The position numbers and the translations under genes are program-made. Shown here piece by piece: positions 10,640 to 23,376 of a stretch of 64,000 nt of DNA (its first letter is position 1; each line of letters begins with the position of its first letter). The notes below the pieces were generated by a model. It was not told where the DNA came from, did no database searches, and saw nothing but the letters and a program-made list of their open reading frames with translations. Source of the stretch: Impatiens glandulifera (Eukaryota; Streptophyta; Magnoliopsida; Ericales; Balsaminaceae); the NCBI RefSeq assembly GCF_907164915.1, contig NC_061868.1, positions 21,943,819 to 22,007,818 of the forward strand, written 5' to 3'.

Positions 10640-11170
10640 ATATACTACCGGCTATGCTTCAAGATAGAACCGACTTTGAGGTATTATCGGTTACGCATGA
10701 GATAGAACCGAAGTATAGATACTACCGGCTACATGTTTAAATATTACCGATTTGGAGATAAAACCAGTTACATCTTGAGATACTAACGATCATAATATGC
10801 TACCTGATATGTTTAGAATAAACCGACTTGGGGATAAAACCGGTTACGCATGAGATAGAACCAATCTATAGATACTATCGGCTATGTGTTTTGGATAAAA
10901 CAAACTTGAGTATTACCGGTTACGTTTATGAGATAAAACCGATCTTGAGATATTATCGGTTACGCCTTTCACATAAAGCCGACTTTGACATAAAACCGAT
11001 ATGGAGATATAACCGGTTACAGTTTTGACATAAACCGATTTTGATATAAAACCGATATGGAGATATAACTGGTTACGCATTTGACATAAAACAACAATTG
11101 ACATAAAACCGATTTGGCGATACTACCGGTTTTATATGGAACCGATCGTTTGTCTATATAGTACCGATTC
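10640..11170. repeat. ACCGGTTACG / ATAAAACCGAT motif array in LTR
   Basis: Repeated phrases such as TAACCGGTTACG, ATAAAACCGAT and GAGATA(A/C)TA alternate with a roughly 25-45 bp rhythm (for example 10985-11070). It sits in the position equivalent to the palindrome arrays of LTR1/LTR2 but uses an unrelated motif. Confidence 0.75.
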
Positions 11171-11299
11171 TACAACTGACTTAAAAGAGACCCGATCAAC
11201 TTTACTTCCATTTTTCTTTATCCTGTACAGAATTAACTTGATTAAGTTCTTTATAAACAGTTAATTAATGATAATAATTAATTCCCTATTTATCTAACA

Positions 11300-11454
11300 A
11301 TTTTAATTAACCTAAGTTCATTTTAATCAATTAAATCATTTTTCTTAATTCAACTTAATTAATGAATTCTTATTTAATCTTAATTAAATAGTTTTCCCTT
11401 TTTTCTTTATTTAACTTAATCTAATAATATATATATATATATATTATATTTAGA
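11300..11454. other. AT-rich flank with (AT)n
   Basis: TTAATTAA-rich DNA ending in a short (AT)n run at about 11427-11446. Nothing else recognised. Confidence 0.5.
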
Positions 11455-11770
11455 GCGGTCAGACGAGCTAACCCATGGCGGGGTGGGCCTACCCACCAAA
11501 ACCTATCGTTCAACGGGTCGACGACGGGCCAGACCACCATCCCGGCAGGCTGAAAATCCTCAACCCAACCCAAGGTGGGTTGCGGGTCAGGCGGGCCAAC
11601 CCGCGGGTTGTCTCACTACAATAGAAATAAATAAAAATCATTAATAGTTATTGAAACCCAAGAGTTTAAGAACATGATTAAATAGTGATAATACACATCA
11701 AACAAGAGTCTTGTCTATCGTTACACATTAATTGACTAAATAGTTCAAAGTAACTAAAATTTAATAAAAA
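11455..11770. mobile_element. GC-rich scrap, possibly hAT-type non-autonomous element
   Basis: An abrupt GC-rich island (11455-11605) in AT-rich DNA, with repeated motifs of the ACCCGCGGGTTG / GGCGGGCCAACCCGC type, followed by an AT-rich part (aatagaaataaataaaaatc...). Such subterminal GC motifs are typical of plant hAT-like MITEs. No termini or target duplication could be fixed, so the class is a guess. Confidence 0.35.
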
Positions 11771-13640
11771 TGAAGATAAAAAATAGAGATATTAATATAT
11801 ATATATATATATATATACAAACTAAAATAGTCTTAATAAATATATATAATCATCATTATACCTTTATAAATTTTAAAATATTTATTTAAAACAAAAAACA
11901 AAAAATATATTTCTTAATTTTTTCTAAACCTTCTCTTTTGAAAATTAGGATGTAAAATAAAAGACAATCCATCACACTAGGTGTTCAATATTCTTTTCTA
12001 CTTAATTGTTTAATGAACTTTTCGAGATATAATATTCTTGAACTTTGTTCTCTTGTACCAATTCGAGATATAATATTCTAGATTTCTAATATAATGGTAT
12101 ATAGCACAAATAGTGTGTGCATAAGGTATACATGTGAGTTGCCATAGTCTATATGTGCAACTTTTTTCTCTAATATCTAAGGCATGTCTATGTAATCCCT
12201 AACTGATCTCATACTCAAATTCTCTGTTAATGTCTAATGTGCACCTATGATACATTGTTTTTGCAAGTTGGAGTCTTTGTATTGCTACGGAAAAAAACCT
12301 CTCCGATCCAATTCATATTCTTTTCTTTTCTTAAGCGACAAACCTTTCTCATTATCATCAATTAGATGTGCTCCAATATGTTAATGATAGACATAGATCT
12401 ACTTAGTAATATCCATGAATTTCTATACCAATTGCGGCAACAAAATATATGCTCCGCATTTGGTAATAATTCTGCAACATCTTTTATTAATCCCTAATAA
12501 AATGAAATCAAATAATTCAACAACTGTTCTTAAAAACTATGTGATCATATTTACATATCAAATTGTATATTGAAATAAAAAAAATTAAAAACATACATTT
12601 TGCATGTCTTAAATGATTCTAATGTTATCTCCTTCTTCTTAATGTAGATCCTCAATTAGAGGTTGTAAAAACCATTCTCAACGTGTTCGACTCTCTCCTT
12701 CCACCAAAGCCCATGTTATCGGGAACATGTGATCATTTGCATCTCAACCAATAGCAGAAAGTAGTTCCCTTTACATGAAGTCTTCAAAAAGCATCCATAG
12801 AACCAATTTAGTGGTCTACAACCGTTTATCTAACCTCTCTTACATGACTCAAAATACACATACATAATATGAAATTTTGTTTCACCCGTGGTTTCATCTT
12901 TGATGGTTTTATGAATAAAAGTACCATTATTCCTTAATTTTAGTTCTTCCAAATAGTTCCATAACTCACTGAAGTCTTTGTCTATTTCACATTCAACTTT
13001 AGCCAAAACTACTATTTTAGCTTTATTTATCAAAGAACAATTCACATCATAATTTTAGTCCTCCCTACAAAGTTGTTAAGGAGTTTTTTAGGAAATATCT
13101 CTTTGGGTTAAAATTCTATTTCAAAATTTCATCTCAACACAACATGTTATTGTTATCAAAATAGCAACGGTACTCGGACGATAAATCTTTACTATCCACT
13201 TTTTTTTCTTTCTGTTTTGTCCTTTCCTGAAAATAAATACCAAGAACATCGTTCTTTGCTATATTTCACCCTCATTTGGTAAAAGTCTTGTTTAATCCAT
13301 TTTATACTAACTCTGCAATCACATAAATATCTTTTATAGCATCTTTTATCATTTTTTTTGATTCAAACACCATACCTACAATGAACCTCTCTACACCCTG
13401 AATAAAAGTGTTGAATTTTAAATGAGAAGATTTTGGTCTCTTTACTTGATGAGACATTACATCATCATCAAGCCCCTCATAATCACTATCTTCACTATCA
13501 CTCCATAAATAACTCTTGGGGGTCACTTTTATTAAAATATTAAGAAACTTCAACTTCATCTTTTTCATCATCCATATCACTAGTATAATTGACTCAACTT
13601 CAACTTTCTTTTCATAAGTTGACAAATGTTCTTCATCCCC
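11771..13640 (-). pseudogene. MULE transposase relic M1
   Basis: Right to left: an N-terminal MuDR-type region (13302-13625; acidic stretch, then FIVGMVFESKKMIKDAI), a mid region before the catalytic domain (12830-13045, with GETKFHIMYVYFESCKRG), a degraded DDE region at 12600-12830, and a degraded C-terminal SWIM zone at about 12030-12260. Stops and frame shifts occur throughout. The family normally cuts and pastes Mutator-like elements in the nucleus. This copy is dead. The tail at 11771-11990 recurs beside M3, M4 and M5. An (AT)n run lies at about 11793-11816. Confidence 0.75.
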
Positions 13641-13929
13641 ATCTTACCGTAGTGTATAACTCGAAGAAATATGCAAAATATTAATAAAAATGTAATATTA
13701 AGCTAACAAAAGTAACAAGTGTTAATGAAAATGAATTTTAAAAATATATTACTGTCTGTAATTAAAGAGAGATTTTCTTTTGACTAATGATTGTATTCTT
13801 ACAATGAAGGCCTTCAGCTCTTTCACCTAAAAAATTCTTTATTTTTTCCTATATGTCGTATTTCCCTAAGTAAGTTTTTCAAACATTTTAATTAAAATGT
13901 GCATAATCATACTCATAAAAAATATTCAT
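13641..13929. other. MULE upstream region, no gene
   Basis: Non-coding DNA upstream of M1 (minus-strand sense). It is homologous to DNA at 24900-25200, 34690-34980 and 41660-41940. Nothing else is recognised. Confidence 0.5.
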
Positions 13930-16540
13930 TATCAAAGTTAGTTTTATGTGGATTAAATATTCATTATCATGATGCAAAAGATTTAAAGAAGTAGAAGTTT
14001 TAATTTAAATTTTTAGAAAATAGAGGAATATTTTAATAGATATTTGAACACCTTTTACTTGTGTTATTCTATTCAAATGCCTAAATTCTATCCAGTTTGG
14101 ATTGTGGTTATATGAAACATGATGCAAAAGATTATCCTGATGAACAATTCAGACAATAAAATAAGACTTAATCCAATTCAGGCAATAAATAAGACATGAT
14201 TCTTCTATGTTCATATATAATATGCAATGATATGCATGTCTGATGATATTACATACAAGAAATAGAAAAAATAAATAAATGATATACAAGAATTTGAAAG
14301 AGCTTACAATAATATCCATTAAAAATAGTGTTCTGGTTCTTGCTTAAAAACTAGTTAAAACAAAAATCATTTTGTCCATAAGATATGCCAAAATAACTTA
14401 CTGTAATATTCATTATCCATTAGTATTAGTATTTTTAATCAATTAGAACTCAATGGAGTTTCATATATATTCAAACAAAGAATATAATTTCAGCAGAAAT
14501 GACTATTTATCACAAAGAACAAAATAAAGTGTCAAAATTATTTGCGTGGTTCTAGATAAAGAGAATGTTGAAGATTTTAAACCAATCTAAAAAATAATAA
14601 ATAGAAAATCACTAATATAAACCCTAAATCTAACATATCTTAAAAGAAACATAAATCTAATTAAACGTTATTAACGAACAAAAATTTAAACATAAATCAA
14701 ACCAATTTAAACCTAAATCAAAACAACATCTAAAAATACCTGAATCATTGATAGTTTAATGAAGAATTTCTTGGAGATGGATCAAAGAAATAGATGAATG
14801 AAGAAAAAAGTAATTGAAGAAGATGTCTTGGAGAAGAGAAAACTTGTTGAAAAATAATAACGTTTTTGACACGTAGAAATTAAATTAAAACATTGTATTG
14901 ACACGTCAATTAAAATAGACGAACCTAGCGTCCATTTAGTAAGAAGTCAAAATGGTCAAAACTTTAATAGTTCAAGCCCATATGACTTAAATCAAATTTT
15001 GATCCCAAATGATAATTGGCTCTTATTTTGAATGTTTAGAATTGAGTGAAAATTTGATTTATGCTATAAATTTTGGATTATATTTTTTATTTTTTTTTCA
15101 AATTTTATTTTATTTTTAGAAGTGAAGAAAGGGGTATGATAGTGACACAGATCATGGAAAATGGTTAGGATTATTGAAAATACACGATAGAACCGTCATG
15201 TTTGAAAAGATCAGTGACTCGTCTTTATCATAATTATTGAAAAGATTGTTACTATACAATATTAATGACCAACATTTTATCATAAAAATCTTGTACTTTA
15301 ATATTTGTATTTTTCTTAACTAAATTTTCGTACTAATTTAGGGATCTAATTTGTTTCTTATTTTTCAAAAATCATTTAGGATGTGTTTGAATTATAGAGG
15401 ACATTCTAATTAGAATTTTAATTTTAGTTTCATCCTAATTAAAATTTATTAATAATTCAATTTCTATATTTTAAAAATTATAGAAAATTGTATTTCAATT
15501 TTTAATTCTTAATTTAAAACAAACATAACATAATTAATTTGAATATAGATTAGTTATAATTTTAAAATAAGATAAAACTTACTAAAAGATAGTTTAAATA
15601 GTAAAATATTAAATATTGGAAATACAATCAATTAAATTAAATTTATTTATTTATTGAAATTAAAAAATCAATTTTAATATGTCTAACCAAGATACAATTA
15701 AGAGTTAACTCCAGATTTTTCAAATATTTGACTTATTCTTTTACTTCGATTTAAAATTATTTTGAACCCAACCTGATCTATTACTATGGTAACTACGTAC
15801 ATGAAGGAAATAAAGAGATATAATTCTATTAATTATTACTATACATTATATAATAAATTTTAACATATAAGAAAAAACTTTATTGAATCACTAGCACAAT
15901 TTTATGATTTTCAGACAAAAATTGGGTTTTATATGTTTTGAAAAATAGAAGAAAAAAAATTGATTAAAATAAAGGTTAAGAATTTTCATTTAAAATATTT
16001 TAAGTAAATGGTAACATTTTTAATAAAAACATGCTTAAAAAGTGTTTGTGTTGGTCTAAAATAAGCACGTCATACTTGATTATAAATGTGTCAATAACCT
16101 ACTATCTAGTGATTGTAGGTGATATTATGTCTTACTAGATGCTTAATTATAAAATATTACTATGATACATATAAAAATATTTAAAATTTCGGGTTATAAA
16201 TAAAAGTTTATTCAAACATTGGTATAAAATTGATATTATTTTTTAATTTAATTTTTAAAAAAATATCATATAATACGTATAGTGTCCTTTCACATATATA
16301 ATCGATTATCGGGAGAAAAGACGTCAAGGTTATTAAACATGTTTTCATTATCTCATCCACTTCTAGTGTCGAGGTTATTAAATATATCAGCAACATCTCT
16401 TCCTCTTTTTTTCTCCTGTAAATAATTTTTATTATTTTTAATATGTTTATGTATATTTCTCATTATTCTTCTTTACTTATAATGAAATTAAATTATCTTT
16501 TCAATATTGAAAATTAGAATAATGTAAATTATATTAACCA
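13930..16540. repeat. Direct repeat copy 1 of MULE flank
   Basis: Diverged direct repeat of 17088-19490. Shared landmarks include gaagaatttcttggagatgg (about 14762; compare 17918), gttcaagcccatatg (14971; 18127) and aggttattaaacatg (about 16328; 19272). Offset is about 3.0-3.15 kb. No ORF of substance. Confidence 0.75.
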
Positions 16541-17087
16541 AAAAAATGTTAAAAAATTTGAAATTTTTGTTAAGATAAATTTGAAATTTTTGTTTAAAAT
16601 GTTAAAAAATTTATGATTAGAAATGACTATGAAGGATAATAATAAAAAATGTAAATAAATAACTTCCTAAACAACTATTTATAACTTTAATCAGTCACTA
16701 ATATTTATGAAATTTTTTTTTTTTATAAAATTAATATTATTTTAGTACTATATTCATTGTTAAGTTACAATTTATTAAATTTAAAAAATGAAAATATAAT
16801 AAAATTATCATTTATTATAAGTAGAAACACACAATTTTTATTGGCCACATATTTATGTTTTTATTATATGGACTAAAATATTATATTACTTTATTTTATA
16901 ATATAAAGAAAATTATTTATATAAATAAATTTTTAATATATATATATATATTGAGGTGTGAGTATGATTCATTCTATTCATAATTTTTATTTTTATTATA
17001 ATTCATTTATTATTATTCTTAATATGTTACATTACTAAAATTCGATTTTGATAATTTAAATATAAATAAATTTAAAGTATATATATT
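16541..17087. other. AT-rich DNA between repeat copies
   Basis: Contains the phrase ggtgtgagtatgattc (16954), which also occurs near 26945 and 51797, so it too belongs to the MULE-associated repeat. No gene. Confidence 0.5.
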
Positions 17088-19490
17088 ATTATAAAAGTTA
17101 GTTTTATGTGAAAAAAAATATTCATTATCATACATAAGTAAAAGTTTTAATTTAAATTTTAAGAAAACAGATAATATTTTAGTGGATATTTAAAAAAAAA
17201 AATTGTTATTCTATTTAAATGACAAACTCTCTTATTTGGATTGTGATTATAGGAAACATGATGCAAAAGATTATCTATATGAACAATTAATACAATAAAA
17301 TAAGACCTATTCCTATTTAAGCAATAAATAAGACACTATTTTTCTATGTTCATATAATATGCAATGATATGTATGTCTGAAATGGTTATAATGATATGCT
17401 CATATAAGTTACTGTAATATCTATTATCCATTACAGTGGATATAACAGACATGAAATGAAAACAAAACTTAAATGATATACAAGAATTTGAAAGAACTTA
17501 CAGTACCATCCATTAGTAATAGTGTTCCCATTCTTGATTAGAAATTAGGTAAAATAAAAGTTATTATGTCCATAACATATGCAAAAATAATTTATATTAA
17601 TATTCATTATTCATTAATATTAGTATTGTTCATCAAACAAAATTTAGTGGAGTTTCATATATACTCAAACGAGAAATGACTGTCTAAAATAGAGAACAAA
17701 ATAAAGTGTCAGGATTACTTGTCAGCTTTTAGATGATGAGAACGTTATAAATTTCAAACCAATATAAAAAGGAACAATAAAAAACATAATATAAACCCTG
17801 AATCCAATATATCTTAATCTAAACATAAATAAAATTAAACGACATTAACAAACAAACGAAGATTTTAAACCTAAATCAAAACAAAATCTAAATACTTGAA
17901 TCATTGATGGTCTGATGAAGAATTTTAGAGATTAATCAAAGAAATGGATGAATGAATAAAAATTAATTAAAGAAGAAGATTTCTTAGAGGAGAGAGAACC
18001 TGTTGAAAAATAATGACTTGTTTGAAATGAAGAAATTAAATTAAAACATTTTATATCCACGTTAATTAAAATAGATTGACCTAACGTCCATTTAATAAAT
18101 ATCCCAAATGGTCAAAATTTTGATAGTTCAAGCCCATATGTCTCAAATAAAAGTTTGAGTCCCAAATAGTAATTGGCTCTTTTGAATGTTTAGAATTTAT
18201 AGAAAATTTGATTTATGTTATAAGTTTTGGGTTATATTTGATTTTTTTCAATTTTGATTTTATTTATGGAATTGAAGAATTTAGTGACTTTAAACCCTAG
18301 ATCATGGAAAATCGATAGGATTATTAATAAAGCACGATAAAGTCGTCGTTTTTAAAAATATTGGTGACTCTTCTGAGAACCTTAAAGATTATTGACCTAC
18401 ATTTTATCATGAAAATCTTGTACATTAATAATTATATTTTCTTAATTAAAATTTTGTATTTATTTAGATTTTAGGGATCTAATTTGTTTCTTAATTTAGT
18501 ATGTGTTTAAATAATAGATTACTTTATAATTAGAATTTTAATTTCATTAAAATTTATTTATAATTAAATTTCTATATTTAAAAAATTATTCAAAATTTAA
18601 TTCAATTTTAATTCTTGTATTTGAACAAATATAATAAAATTAATTTGAATAGATTAGTTAATTTTTTTAAATACGCCAAAACTTACTAAAAGGTAGCTTC
18701 ATTAGTAAAAAATAAATATCGAAAGTACAATCAAATAAATTTAATTTATTTATCTATTAAAATTATCATAGTAATTTTAATATGTCTAACCAAAATACAA
18801 ATATTAATTAATTCCAGATTACCAAATATTTGACTTAATCTTTTACTTCGAATTAAAATTATTTTGAGCTAACCTAATCCATTACTTCTGTAACTACGTC
18901 AATGAAAGAAATAATGATATATAGTTATATTAATTTTTAATAAACATTATTTAATTTAAAATATTTTTAATAAATAATAACATTTTTAATGAAATCATGC
19001 TTAAAAAGTGGTTGTGTTGTTAAAATAAGCACGATGTGTATTGTATGCTTAAAAGTATTTTAATATCATGATATTGTGTCTTATTATATGATTAATTATA
19101 AAATATTATTACGATGCATTTAAAAATATTTAAAATTTTAGATTATATATAAAAAAAAAAATTTTAACTTTGGTATAAATCGATGTTTAATTTTTATTTA
19201 ATTTTAAAAAAAATTATCATATAATTTACATAATTTCCTTTCACATATATAATTGATTATTGATCTTCTCAAGGTTATTAAACGTGTTTGCATCATCTCT
19301 TCCTCTTCTAATGTCGAGGTAATTAAGCATGTCGGCCATATCTCTTCCTCTTATGGTTATTACTTTCTTACTTATATAAATTTTGTTTTTATTATTTTTA
19401 ATATGTTTATGTATGTGTCTCATTATTCTTCCTTACTTATAATGAAATTAAATTATCTTTAAAATGTTTAAAATTAGAATAAATTTAAAT
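17088..19490. repeat. Direct repeat copy 2 of MULE flank
   Basis: Second copy of 13930-16540, diverged by many substitutions and indels. No transposase coding part is attached, so only the upstream segment was duplicated. Small open frames at 19241-19462 on both strands overlap each other in AT-rich DNA and are not credible genes. Confidence 0.75.
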
Positions 19491-19504
19491 TATATTATTG
19501 GATA

Positions 19505-20050
19505 CTTGGGTCGGATGTGGGTTGACCCGCCCATAAACTTAAAACGGTTAAAAATTAAATAAAAAATGGTATATGTATGTTTTGACTTGCAAACTAATAA
19601 AACATGTACAACCCTTTAACCAACTAGGCTAATAAGACTTTATATTTTAAATTCAACACTAAATTTGATGAACGCGAGATATTTTAACAATATAAGTTAA
19701 CCAACTAATATATATATATATCGAATGATGCTTAATTATAAAATTGTCTGGATTGGTCAAGAGCTGTGGTTAATTTGAATATATATGTGAGAGTAAATGG
19801 AGACTTGTGTAAAATTGTGGGTTGACCCGACCATAAACTTTAAACTGTTAAAAATAAAATTAAAAATCGTATATGTATGTTTCAAACTTACAACCAAACA
19901 AAACAAATACAACCCTTTAACTAACTAGGCTAATAAGATTTTATATTTTAAATTCAACATCAAATTTGATGAACGCGGAACATTTTAAAAATATAAGTTC
20001 AACTTTTTAAATAACTAATATATATATATATAAAAATATAATGATGCTTA
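19505..20050. repeat. Two direct repeats of about 240 bp
   Basis: Copies at about 19505-19745 and 19797-20050, offset about 295 bp. Both contain gtgggttgacccg, aaccaactaggctaataag or its variant, aatttgatgaacgcg, a (TA)n run, and atgatgcttaatt. No coding content or class was recognised. Confidence 0.8.
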
Positions 20051-20106
20051 ATTTCAAAAGTGTTCGGATTTCCAGGTCAATAATATAATAATAAGTAATA
20101 TTAGAC

Positions 20107-20674
20107 ATTTTATTCAAAATCTAACTTAAAAATTATGTATACATACACAAAATTATAAAATTATTTTAAAATCATAAGTAGTCTAGCGATTTAAGTCTTA
20201 ACATTTCATATTAATGACCATTGTTCGAATCCCTCTAAAAGAAGTAATTATTATATGTAAGTGCGTGAACATTGGTAGATGAAATAGAATTGAAAATGCT
20301 GGCTTGAGTAACGCAAATATTGATGAGAGAATTTAAGGTTTACCTATGGAGGAAATGTAGGCTTGAGTAACGCAAACATTGGTGAGAAACCTAAGGTTTT
20401 GTCTATGGAGGAAATGTTGGCTAGAGTAACCCAAACATTCGTGAGAAACCCTAAGGGTTCGTCCATGGAGGGAATATCGGCTTGAATAACACAAATATTG
20501 GTGATAAAAATACCTAAGGGTTTATGGCTAAAGGTGTTATCGAATGTTTAAAAATGCACCCTCGAATTTGGTTATTAAATAATCAAAATCATAATAGATA
20601 TAAAAAAAATAAAAACTTAAATGAATTGGTTAGATGATTTTTTTAATATTATTATTTTTTCAAATAAGTAAATA
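20107..20674 (+). mobile_element. SINE-like insertion with 19-bp target duplication
   Basis: A perfect 19-bp direct repeat, ataataagtaatattagac, flanks this segment (20088-20106 and 20675-20693). Inside are a pol III box A-like TAGTCTAGCGA (20179-20189) and a box B GTTCGAATC (20223-20231), 33 nt apart as in tRNA-derived SINEs. Box A lies about 70 bp from the left repeat, farther than usual. The body includes a 59-bp minisatellite. No obvious poly(A) tail is seen, only AT-rich DNA. Confidence 0.5.
20301..20520. repeat. 59-60 bp minisatellite, four units
   Basis: Units start at 20301, 20360, 20419 and 20479 with ggcttgagtaacgcaaa or variants, followed by cattggtgagaaacc and tctatggaggaaatg. 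Units differ at several positions. Confidence 0.9.
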
Positions 20675-20693
20675 ATAATAAGTAATATTAGAC

Positions 20694-21194
20694 CCTAGTA
20701 GAACTTTATATTTGATTGGTAATTTGATCCAAAATTCAATGTTTGAAGATTTATTTTATCGAAACTATTTTTATTTCTATCTAATTAATATTTTCAATTT
20801 ATATGATTTTGGGTAAGATTATAAAAATAACAAAACAATCTTAAATAAAATGAGTGGATAAAAGTAAGTTTTGTCATATTTTTTAATAATTAGATAACAA
20901 AATATAGAATTAAATTATAAATTCACATTTTCAACGTCATTATTTTCTCAGTTTTTATATCATTACTCGTGCAAATATACGGGCTATATGCTAGTTAATA
21001 TTACTTTAGTACTATATTTAATTCCATTCATTATGAATAAATTATTAATACTTTTTAAACTTAAATCATCAAATTAATATTATTGTTACTATCATTTTAA
21101 TTTGTTAATTAATTACAAAATAAAATTAAAATATTTTCATTAATAATGCATTATTAATTATTCTGAATTTTCCAATTTATATATTAATAAAAAC
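20694..21194. other. AT-rich intergenic DNA
   Basis: No ORF, RNA gene or repeat identified apart from general AT richness. Confidence 0.5.
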
Positions 21195-21328
21195 TATATT
21201 ATATTATATTATATTATATTATATTATATTATATTATATTATATTATATTATATTATATTATATTATATTATATTATATTATATTATATTATATTATATT
21301 ATATTATATTATATTATATTATATTATA
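21195..21328. repeat. (ATATT)n microsatellite
   Basis: About 27 uninterrupted pentamer copies, ending five bases before the PIF target duplication. Confidence 0.98.
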
Positions 21329-21335
21329 GCCTTTA

Positions 21336-23294
21336 GACTATCCACAGCAGAGTAACAAATTTTTTAATTTAACACCCTGCTACATAGCTTAACACCTATT
21401 TTAACACTCACTTTTTAGCATATCCTACAGCAGAGTGTTATTCAAGGTATCAAAATTACTTTTTCACTTTCTCTCACTTCCACATCATTTATACATAATT
21501 TAATTTTTTTTAATCACAAACAATATTATTCATCATTTGGTAAATCAAACATACAAATATTATTTAAAACGAAGAAGAAAACAAACACTTTAAACATTGG
21601 TAATTTGTTTAGTGTTTTTAAAACTCTAATCGAGAGTTGTTCCAAATTTATTCCAAATGTGCATGATAAGATATTTCTTCAATTGAATATGTTGTGCTTT
21701 GTCACGTAGATCGACCATAGTATGAATATTTGATTGAGATCGGCCTTGAACATGCACTTGAAATTGAGGTAGCACTTCTCTTTGGACATTAACTGAGGAA
21801 CTAGACCTAGAATTATTCGAACGTTCGAAGTCGATATTTTCCCAATTTCGTGAATACGAATCTCGTTCATCCTCCACAATCATATTATGTAAAATTATGC
21901 ATACCCTCATTATTTTACCTAGGCCATCAATATTCCACATCCTAGCTGGTTGGCAAATAATAGCAAACCGTGCTTGGAGTACCCCGAATGCACGTTCTAC
22001 ATCCTTCATGCATGCTTCTTGTTGTTGTGCAAACAACTGCGCTTTGTCTCCTTGGGGCATTTGAATCGATTGGACAAAGATGGGCCATTTAGGATAGATT
22101 CCATCAACAAGATAGTATGCAAGATTGTATTGTCGACCATTCACAGTGAAGTTCACAGTAAGAGCTTCACCAGACTCAATGTCGTCAAAAATTGGTGACC
22201 TGTCTAATACATTAATATCGTTCAATGTTCCGGGCATGCCAAAAAAAGTATGCCATATCCACAAATCATAAGATGCCACTACCTCGAGGATAATTGTTGC
22301 TGTGCCCTTGTGTCCATTAGTAAACTTCCCTTGCCAAGCCTTAGGACAATTATTCCACTCCCAATGCATGCAATCAATACTTCCAATCATTCCAGGAAAA
22401 CCGCGCTCTTATCCAACTTGGAGTAACCTCTACAAGTCTTCCCCATTTGGTCGTCTTAAGTATTCATCTTGAAACAAGGCAATTATTATTTCGCAAAAAA
22501 TACGAGTGCACTCAAGTGTAGTGGTTTCTCTAATTTTCACATATTCATCACAAGCATCCCTGGCTACTCCATATGCAAGCATGCGCATGGCAACTATACA
22601 CTTCTAGATCGGTGTCAATCCAAGCTTTCCTGTATTATTCCGCATTTGGGTGAATTAATGGTTGTAATTTGTTACGACTTCTACAATTCGGAGAAATAAT
22701 TTCCTTCTCATACAAAATCTACGTCTAAATTGCATTTCAGTATAGTCGGCCATGAGCCTCTGATGGGCAGCTCCATGGTCCATGTTTATAGAATTTCTTT
22801 TACGTGATCAATTGTTTCGCCTTTGAAGCTCTTCGAGAAGTTCTTTTTGCCTTTTGAGTAAAGATTCCTCCAGCTCCCATTGTTGTTGAATCTCTTCGAG
22901 ATTGAAAGGGTCTGGGGGAATATCCATATGATGATATGAAGAAAGGTGATACAAACAAGGATGATAATATGGTGGAAAATTTCAGAATTTTTTTGGTGTC
23001 CAAATGACACAATCCAAGTCTCTATTTATAAATCTCGAAAAATAAAAAATAATGATATATATATATATTTTTATCAATTATTATGCAAAAGTGTATTTAA
23101 AAAAGAAAACAAAAACAAAAAAGTAACCACCCGCGCTGCCATTTGGCACGCTGTGATTGGGCCACATCAAATTTGGTCCCGTATCAAAATTTGATACCCA
23201 TATTTTAAAACTTAATTTTGATACTCTGCTGCACCATTTGATATTATGTTAACACCCATTTGATACCTTATTTGACACCCTACTGTGAATAGTC
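21336..23294 (-). mobile_element. PIF/Harbinger DNA transposon, complete ends
   Basis: Terminal inverted repeats: left GACTATCCACAGCAGAGT, right end reversed GACTATTCACAGTAGGGT. The element is flanked on both sides by TTA (21333-21335 and 23295-23297), the 3-bp duplication typical of PIF/Harbinger. Length 1959 bp. It holds a transposase gene on the minus strand but no second Myb-like ORF, which autonomous plant members usually carry. A stretch at 22927-23280 is non-coding subterminal DNA. Confidence 0.92.
21626..22926 (-). pseudogene. PIF/Harbinger transposase (DDE_Tnp_4), broken
   Basis: The C-terminal nuclease part is open for 254 codons (21626-22390). GSIDCMHWEW carries the first catalytic Asp, GTLNDINVLDRS the second, and MKDVERAFGVLQ the Glu, so the DDE triad is intact. 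The probable start codon is at 22926, giving MDIPPDPFNLEEIQQQWELE, a common start in this family. At least three in-frame stops interrupt the N-terminal third, near 22805, in the middle, and about 10 codons before the open part. A full transposase therefore cannot be made. The family excises and reinserts the element at TTA sites with the help of a Myb-like partner, which is absent here. Confidence 0.88.
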
Positions 23295-23297
23295 TTA

Positions 23298-23376
23298 AGG
23301 TGGCCTATGAGGGAGGTATAATCATATATAATATATAAATAATAACAAGTATAATATAAATATATATATTATATGT
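23298..23376. other. Fragment resembling MULE-tail DNA
   Basis: ggcctatgagggaggtata and the AT-rich run after it resemble DNA near 54610 and 28380. Confidence 0.45.

Larger units (their letters stand above)
9666..11299 (-). mobile_element. 5' LTR of the truncated Copia element
   Basis: 1634 bp bounded by TGTTAG...CTAACA, read from 11299 to 9666. The internal end abuts the primer site and the start resembles the LTRs at 2118 and 55744. It carries a short-motif array (10640-11170) and the structured block near its 3' end. Small open frames inside it (10372-10587, 10828-11028) are treated as LTR sequence. Confidence 0.85.

Noticed and set aside
19241..19462. Overlapping 60- and 69-aa frames on opposite strands
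   Set aside because: AT-rich MULE flank repeated at 16200-16500 and 26285-26520 without keeping either frame intact across copies.
20179..20231. Possible tRNA gene
   Set aside because: Box A and box B are present but no cloverleaf arms pair convincingly; read as tRNA-derived SINE instead.
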